Source: Anaerolineae bacterium (GTDB lineage: Bacteria; Chloroflexota; Anaerolineae; Promineifilales; Promineifilaceae). From it: a stretch of DNA of 64,000 nt. The position numbers and the translations under genes were made by a program. The DNA is taken from positions 1 through 64,000 of the forward strand of contig JAUIAP010000033.1 of NCBI GenBank assembly GCA_030425205.1. The letters are read 5' to 3'. The notes under the pieces were generated by a model. That model ran no database searches. It was not told the DNA's origin and saw only the letters and a list, made by a program, of their open reading frames with translations. Every line of letters begins with the position of its first letter. Positions within the stretch are counted from its first letter, which is position 1. Positions 13,701-22,700 of the stretch are shown here, piece after piece.

Positions 13701-16700
13701 TAGATCGTATAGTCGCCAAAATAGTGTGGCGTGTAGCCAGCCAGCTCAGCCCGCAGTTCGAGCGGGGCGGCCGCGTTGCCTGTGGGTGCAAGCCAGTTGA
13801 TTTGTAGATCGGCGGCGGCAAAGCTGCCTTCAAACCAAACGCTTTGAGCGGTTTCGCTGTTGCTTTCCCCGTCACTGGCGCGACTGTAGACACGATAAGT
13901 CCCGACTTGGGTCGGCGTGTGCGCCAAATCCCAGTAGCGCACGGCGTCGCTGCCGTTGCCCAATGTGGCCGCTGTCCAATTTGTGGGCAGGGTGGCGGTG
14001 ATGGGGGTGGCGGGGTCATTGGCAAAGCTGATGCCCACTTCGACCTGAGCAATCCCGCTGCTGGCAAAAACGGCCGATTGTTGGCCGTCGCCAAACAACA
14101 CGGTCAGCGGTCGCGCTTGGAGCTCCTGATAGCCGATGTCGGCCGTTGCGCCGCCGCCTGTTGGCACGTCGGCGGTTGGGTCGGCGCGATCAATGGCCGT
14201 CGCGGATGGCAGCAGTCGATAGGTGCCAGCAGGCGCATCGACAAATTGGGCAGCTTGCGTGATGAGGCTGTGGTCACCAATGGTTTGGCTCGCATCATCC
14301 ACGTTGTTGACAAACAGGTTGTAGTCGTGTGTCACGTCTGCATCGCCGTTTATGGTCAGCCCTTGCCGATGGCGGTAGATGATGTTGTTGGAAATTTCGG
14401 CCGATGTCACCGCATCCCCGTTGCTATAGTTGTTAACCACAATACCGCGTGCGTTCGCGCCGTAGTTGCCATTGTCGGCAATCGTGTTGAAGCGGATGAT
14501 CGCGTTCGACCAACGGCTGACCTCGATCCCAATCAGATAGGCATCGGCAATCACGTTGCGCTCGATCACGATGTTGTTGCTGTAGTCGCCGACGTAGATG
14601 TTGGCATAGGAGGTCGCATAGGTGCAGCGATTGCCCGCGTAGGAGATGGTGAAGTCCGAAATTTTGCTGTGGACAACGCGACCGAACATGATCGCGCGAC
14701 AGTTATTGCGTGCGATGTGGGTCACGTCTGCGCCGCTGCCTTCCAAATGAACATAGCTTGGCATCGTCAAGTCGCCGCGATAGGTGCCGGGCGCGACGTT
14801 GACCGTGACGAGTGGGGCTTGTGCGCTGGCGGTGTCCGTGCGCTGCATGATGTCCGATTTAGCGGCGTTAAGAGCCGCCTGAATGGTGGCGAATGCGTCG
14901 CGTTCCCAGACAAGGCCATCGTTTAGGCAGGTGGCGCAGTAGTCGTCATCGACGTAGTAACCCGATCGGCCGATTTCACGATAGCCAATATCAATGCGGT
15001 CGCTGTTTGGTGGCGCAGGGTCACTAGGATCACCCGCGTCGTTGGCGGGCGAGTTGAATTGCACGCGGTAGTTATCATTGCTTGGGTCGGTGAAAAGCGG
15101 GTTGGAGAAGACGGCGCCGATTTCGGCCGATCCACTCGGAAAATCATTCCCATTCTCAAAGTATAAGTTGTAGCTGTGGTCGATAGTTTGACCGCAGTCG
15201 CTATACGCCAACGCCGCGCCCGTCGTCTGGGCGAAAATCGTGTTGCGAACGTCAACGGGGGCGCAGTCGATGGAGACAATGCCCGTCTGATTGCCGACAA
15301 AGGTGTTGTTGATGACCGATGTCACCGTCTCGCCGCCCTCGCTCGTGACGGCCGTGCCGTTGTTGCGGAGCAAGCTGCGCGATAGCGTGACCGATGCGCC
15401 GTCGCTGCTGACGAGGCCGTTGTTGGTTCCACTGCCATCCAGCGTTAGGTTGGTCAGTCGATTGTGGGTGTTTTCGGCCGAAATCAGCGTCTCACTCCCC
15501 GTCGCAATCAATATCACCTGCTCTGCATCACTGCCGTAAACGTCCACGCCATTGACCAGATAGAACGGTTCCCGATATTGACCGGGCAGCAGCGTCACCT
15601 CGTTCGCACCACTCAAAATGGCGGCTTGAATCGTGTCAAAACAGCCGATGCTCCCCTGTGGACAGCCCGCGACGCGCACTTCTGCATCGGGTGCAAACGG
15701 CTGATACCCCACGTCCACCTGACTGTCGCCACTCAAACGGTAGAGATCGAAAGCGGGTTCTTTGAAGCTCGCCGCCTCAAACGGCAGTGCCGTCGCAAGT
15801 GGGATGATGTTCCATGTCGCCGCCGCGCCACTGCCGCCAACCCATGCGTTGTCCGCCAGCGTCACGCCAAAGTCATCCGCCTGTTGCGGCCAACCCTGAT
15901 TGAGCCACGTTGCCTGTGTCGCCACTTCTGGCGCGACAAACAGCGTGTTGGTAATCGTCAGCTTTTCGGGACGCGCAAAGAAGCGTCCGTACTCGTGAAG
16001 CTGGCTATTGGCAGCATCGAACGCGACGAGGCGATTGCCGACTTGGATCAGTTGGCTATCGTCATTGGTCGCAAACGGCATCGCTTGCCCTGTGACTGGC
16101 TCCCACAAATCGAGCGTCAGCTCATAGCGCATGAGCGTCTGACCCGCCGTCGTGGCATAGAGGAAATGTGCGCCATCCCAAGCGAGATTCGCACCTGCGC
16201 CCCATGTGACACTATCGGTCGGTGGCGTGGCTAGCTCTGACCATAGTTGATCCGATAAATCGTAGCGCCATAAGCGCGGCGTGCCGTCGCTTTTGAGAAC
16301 ATAGACAGCGTCATCGGTGGCGACGAATGCGTTTTCCGCAACATCCATCCGCAACCCAGCTTGTGCACGCTGCCAGTTGGAAGCACCAATATCGTAGAGC
16401 CAAAGATCATAAAAATGGACATCGTATTCGGTGGTGCAACGCTCATAGGTGTAGTTGTAATACTGGACCATGCGGCACGTTTTGACATCGCGCACGCCGC
16501 CATCAAGCAGGGCGTAGAGGGTTGTGCCATCGGGTGAGTGTGTCAGTGGAACCCGCTCTGGCAGCGTCGGGAAGGGTGGTGATGGCTCCGTCACCCAGTT
16601 GCCCGCCGTCGTGCGTCGCTGCATCAACGTGCCGAGCCGCGCCAGATAGTCGAGGTTGTTAACGCCAAACTGAGTGAAGTCGCCCGCAAGCAAGAGTGAT

Positions 16701-19700
16701 CCTGGCTGTTGTCCCGATGGATTCATTTTGAGTGTTGCACCATTGTGCAAGGTCACGTCGGGCAGTGGTTGCCAACCAGCGTCGGCATCCCAACGGGCGA
16801 AATGGGGCAGTGGCGCAAATGTGCCCGTTGTTTGGAAGTCGCCGGCTGCGTAGACGTTATTGCCAACCACGCCCACGCTGTGAACCGTGCCAACCACACC
16901 CGATCCGAGACGCAACCAGCGTTGATCGACGCGGCTGTATTGGGCGATGTTGCGCGTGGTGGCGCGTTGATCGGCCGTGCCTGCCAGCTCAAAACGACCG
17001 CCGACGATGATGCGCGCGGGCGAAATGGCAATATCGAACACTTCAGCATTGCTGCCGATTACGCCTCCCGAATTGACGTGATAGCCACTGAGCGTTGTCG
17101 GCTGACCATAGGGTGACGAGTAGAACTGTGCCACATTGTCAACGGCCGATTGCCGACAGGTGGCTATTTGGCAATTTAGGCGGTCAAAACGTCCGCCGAG
17201 ATAGATAAAGTTGCCTTCGACGCGCATGACGTTGATCCGTCCCGCGTCTGTCGTGCCATTTTGTGTGGCGATTAGCTGCACCTGCCAGTTCGCCGATCCG
17301 CTTGGCGTGTAGTACGCACCGACGAGTTGCCCCGTGGTCGTTGCGGCGTACAGTCGGGCCCGATTGAGCGAGCCATAGGAAGTCGTGTTTTCAGCGACAA
17401 AGGCAAGCGTATGGACGGGAGATGCGTGGGCGTAGCCAGCGGAAATTGCCCCTGTTGCGCGGTCAATCACGGCGATATTCTGCACGGCGACTGTTTGACC
17501 ATTTTTGTCGCGCAAGGATTGGAAGTTACCGCCGAGAAAGACGCTTTCGGCCGAAACAAACAGCGCGTCAATTGAACTGCCGCTGACAATGCTAGCAAGC
17601 GTCGTGGCTGTGCCGCTGTGCTGCTCGATCAATGTGTTGCTGGTGGTCAGATCGTAGCGAGCGGTCGCGTCTTCGATGCTCTCTTTGAGCGGGACGGTGG
17701 GGGCAAGGTTGGGTTGGGTCAGATTATCGGCCGAAAGCACAAACAGCTCGCCCCCCGCACTGACGGCAGGGGTGAATTGATTGACCAAGCCCGGAATATC
17801 GGCCATCGGGGTGAAGCTATCGTTTGTCGCGTCGAACAGGTGCAGCGTGCTGCTGTTGCCACCCGCCAGCACCCACGCGGAGGTCGCATCACGGGCGATC
17901 ACCTGTGCGCCTGCCCCGCTAGTGGTCGGTGGGGCAAAGGGGCCTGACCATGCGGGGAAGAAGGCGGTGTCGGTTCCGCTGCCGACGTGGACATAGGGCT
18001 GTGTACTGCTTGTGCCGACCAGCGTGCTGTTGGCAACCGTGACCATGCTCAAGCGGTCGAGCCGCAGGGCGTGCTGGCTAAAGTCGAGGAACAAGATGTG
18101 ATCGAGATGGTTGATCAGGGTGGGGTCGGCGTAGCCCGTGACACCCGCATTGACCAAATCGAACGCAATATCGCTAGCGCGTACCGTCAAATTACCGAGT
18201 GTGATTCCCGTGCTGTTGTCGAGCAATATGGCGGTTCCGCTGCCGCCTGCATCGATAAAGACGGCGTCGGCATGAACGCCGCGCACGGTCAAATTTTGTC
18301 TATTGATAATGCTAAACGGGCTGTAGACACCGGGCGAAATCGTGAGGGTGTCGCCATCGGCAGCCGCGTCGATGGCGGCTTGAATGGTGTTGTGACAGGG
18401 GGTTAATCCCGCGCAGTTGCCATCGTCATCGACGTAGCGTAGACCTGTGACGGTGTTGCGGCTGGTGTTTTCGGCCGAAACGGGCGGTGCAACTGGCAAC
18501 GAGCGCGGCGGCACAAAGGGCGACTCCGCATAGCTGTCAAAACCATACGCTTCAGCGGCGGCCAGTGACGGCAGCAGCAGCAGGTCGGACGAGCCATCGG
18601 CGTTGATATCGGCACCAGCGGCGAACGGCGTGTTGGCGGCGGCCGCGACCCCGTCAATCGTCGCGGCGATCACGCTTGCGGCGACTGAGGCGGTGGAGAG
18701 ATCGGTGGAGCCGAGAATGAGGTAGGCGGATTCGGTTGACGTGCCGACCAAAATGTCATTTAACCCACGTGTGTTGCTGCCGCTGTCGCGCACGTTGCCG
18801 ACGGCGGCGATAAAGCCATCGGCGGCAGGGGACATGCCCGCCAGCGAGAAGCAGCATTGTGTCCCACCAAGATCGCCAAAGACGACCTGATGACCGCCGC
18901 TGTCGGCAAGGGCAAAATCGGCCAGCAGATCGCCGTTGATGTCACCCAATGCGGCGACCACGCCGCCGTCTGCCGCGAATGTGTCATTGGCATCGGCGGT
19001 GGTCAAACTGGCGGCGAGTGTCGGTGAGCCGTGGAAAAGATAGCTTTGGTCAGCTGGCGTGGCGAGCACAAATTCGCCAAAACCATCGCCCGTTGCGTCC
19101 TGCACGCCGACGGCGACGCTGCCGCTTGGGGCGGTGAGGGTGGTGAGGGCGGCAAAGTTGATGTAGTGGGCGGGTAGCCAGCGTGGGCGACCGGGCATGA
19201 GGGTCAGCGTCGTGTCGTCACTGCCGATCAGGATGTCGTCGAGCGTGTCGCCGTTGACATCACCTGCGGCGGCGATGCGACCATCGAGCATCCGCCCGTC
19301 GGGGGCTTGCAGTTCGATGATACCCGCCGTCGGCTGCGTAATATCCTGGTTGAGACCCAAGCCGCGCACCGTGCCAAAAACGACATAGGCGCGGTTGATT
19401 TCTGGGACGACGACGGCGAAGTCGTCAAGCTGATCGCCGTTGACATCGCCAAGCGCGGCGACGTGTTGCCCCAGCGGCGCATTGGGCAACCCACGGAAGC
19501 TGGTGCGACTATCGCCGATCGCTTGGGCAAGTGGAGGCAGTTGCCAATCACCCGCCTGTCCATAAACGATGGTGACGGTGCCGAGACCGCCCTGATCGTT
19601 GGGCAAGCCGACGACAAAATCGGCCAGTCGGTCGCCGTCAAAGTCGCCGATCCACTCGATAGATACGCCACTGTCGTCGGAATGGATGGAATCGGCCGAA

Positions 19701-22700
19701 ATCCAAACCGTCGCATCATCAATACTCTCCAATGCGCCGACCAGATCCGTTCCGCTGACTGATTGCGGCAAATTACCCGCATCATCGGCGACACCGCGCA
19801 CCGTCATCGGCTCATTAACAACGACAACGGGCGGCGCGTCGCGGAAGCGGCTATCGGTGAGGCTCGATGTCGGCTCGACCACGTCGATGATAAAGGTGCT
19901 GGTCGCACTCTCGCTGAGATTGCCCGCCACGTCGAGAGCCTGCACTTCGATGGTGTGTTCACCTTGTGCCTGTGTCACGTTGTTTAGTTGCCAATCGAAC
20001 GACCAATCGTTGCCGACGCGCACCGCTTGCCGCCACGGTCGTCCGTCCACGCTGACGCTGACGGCGAGTACGCCCGAGCTGACCCCATTGATGACCGCAT
20101 CACTAACCGTGCCGTTGAGCGGCAGATTGACCGTGCGGGTTAGCGTCTGGGCGGGCAGGGTTGCACCAGCGGCAAAGTTTAGGGTCACGACGGGGGCGGT
20201 GTGGTCAACACGCAACGTCGCATGGGCAGTCGGGCTTTGGTGGCCGACCGCATCGGTCGCAAATGCGCTGATACTGTAGTCGCCGTCGGTTAAATTGTCG
20301 ATGCGACTGGCCCACACTTGATTGCCCGTCACGCCTTGCGCGTTGCCGTTGACGGTCAGCGCGACGGCGGCGATACCGCTGCTGGGGTCGCTTGCACTGC
20401 CGCCCACGATGAAGGAGGTCGTGCCGCTGTTGAGCCAGAATGTGCCGTCGTTGGGGTCGCTGATGGTCACTGTTGGGTCGTCTGCATCAGCCAGCACGGG
20501 AATGACGGCAAGCAGTTGACCCGCAGGCGCGGTGGCGGCAAGCGCAATGTGACCACTGCCACTGGTGCTACTCGCCGTTAAGCTGAGTGAGGTGCTGACT
20601 TGCTGCGTAAAGTTGAGCGTATTGCTGCCCGTGAAGTCGAACGTGAAGTGGTGATTGGGGGCGGGACATTCGGCCGAATTTCCCGCAACTTGCCCAACAA
20701 CGGTTCTGTCACCCGTCAATGTCGGTGCGGCTGGCGCATCGAACTGCTGCGGAATGCACAGGCTGGCCGTCGTGCTGAGCGTTTGCGGCATCGGGTTGTC
20801 GAGACCAAATGTGATTTCGATTTGGTCGCCAGCCGCCAGCAGCAGATCGCTCATGCGCGGGATGGCCGCACCGAGATCGGTCACGATGAGGTTGGCGGTT
20901 GGCGCGGGGTTATAGGCGTGTGGGCTGGTTTGGTTGGTGCGTTCGGCCGAATCGTTAAAGCCGTCCCCATCGGCATCGGGCAGCAGCGGATCGCTGTAGA
21001 CCCAGAGCGATTGGGTGGGTGTCACCTGCACCGCCCAACCCGTGATCTCTTCTAGGTCGGACAGCAGGTCGCCATCGCTGTCGCGGAGGGATGGGTTTGT
21101 GCCAAGCGTTAACTCGCGCCGATCGTTGAGCGTGTCGCCATCTGCGTCCGCGCTGCCAGCATGGGTGAATAAGGTGGCTGCGCTGTCCCGCTCGTAGCGA
21201 TCAGACAGGCCATCGCCATCGCTGTCCCAACTGTTGCGCTGGGCGGCTGGTTCGGCCGAATCGCGCAAGCCGTCAAAGTCGAGATCGTAGTTGGTCAACC
21301 GATCCATCGTCCAGATATCCCCAACGGTGTCGGGCAAAATGTCGAGGTAGACCGTGGTGGGGGTGGGCTCTTCGGGCGAGTCGAATGTGTTGCTTTTGGT
21401 GTCGCAATCGGTGTAAACCACGTAGCGTTGACACTGCCGATACTTCGTTTGCCCAACGATATTGGCCGTGAATGTGAGTGGTAAATCGGGCATTGCCTGA
21501 TTGAGCTCAAAGCGCACGGCGACATCGTTGTCGCAAACGGTGACCATTTTTCCGCCGATCGTCTGGCGGCGACAGTTGCGTGCCGCGTTGCTGGCCGTGC
21601 CGTCGCTATCCGTTGTGTTGAAACGACCTTCCAAATAGCTGCCGTCGAGATTGCCATTGTCGCCATAGCTGGTTTTGTCGATGATGCCGCGAAAGTGGCC
21701 CCTGACGGTAAACGCATTGCCGATGGTAAAGCCTTTGGCAACGTTGTCTAGCTCTGACTCAAAATCGCTAAATTCGGCCGAATCGACCTCGGTCAACTGA
21801 TCAAAGGAGGCATCGTAAAAGAGCGAGGCGACGGCCGCGATCGCCGCCGTCATAAAGCTATCCCCTGTGATCACGAAGAAGATAAAGTCGGCCAGCGCGA
21901 TCAGGGCAGATAAGACGGCCGTGATCGGGTTGAGCTGCATGGCGAAAAAGATGAAGGCGAAAATCGTGGCGGCGACGGCGGCAGCGACGGCATAGCCAAC
22001 CGCAATTGGATCGTCAAAGTCGGTGGTGAGCGCAAAGACAGTCCAAATCACGGCAAGTTCGAGAATCAACATCCCGACCTCAATTTTAGAGGCAGCCCGC
22101 ATGTAGGTGTGTGCCTTGTGAACCTGATTGACACGGCGACCGAAAATAAACGAAAGGTCTTCATCGGGCGTTTGGTTGGCCTTGATAAATGCGTTACGCG
22201 TCTTGCGGGCATTATTGAATTTGAGTAACGTCTTTCCCCCTTTGTAAGTGCTGAATGCAGCGTGCACGATTCTCTCGTCGCGCCAGTTCAGGTCCAGCCC
22301 CAACTTGCCCACATCGATTGACCATGGGGAGAGACCAGACCAATCACGTTCTGTCCCTTCTGCCTCGAAATACTCGAAATTGGTCGCACTGCCCGTGCCG
22401 ATCAGCAACCCACCACCCGGCGCAGCGATGTCGGTTAACTCGATCAGTGTGGCGACGAGATGGGTGTCGATTCGGCCGAAAAATGAGTCGTAGATCGCCT
22501 GATCATCAGCGACGGGTTGCAGCAATCCCGTGCCATCGACCTGCACAGAGGCTCCTGCCCCAGCCAGCCAACTATAGTAAAACGTGGTCAACACCTGCCT
22601 CAAACTGCTCTCTGTCAAATCGGGGTATTCGGCTTGCAAGGTGGTCAGAACGGTTGAAAGATCCGCGTATTGTGCGATGGCGGAGGTGATGGCGGTGGCG

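Noticed and set aside
13844..14926. A 360-codon + strand frame inside the giant gene
   Set aside because: It is antisense to a strongly supported coding frame, its translation is low-complexity with many His, Arg and Val, and it has no ribosome site. It is one of dozens of such shadows under this gene.
18400..20300. Frames antisense to the FG-GAP region (for example 19599-20279)
   Set aside because: These are mirror frames of Asp/Gly-rich codons. No start signal or domain supports them.
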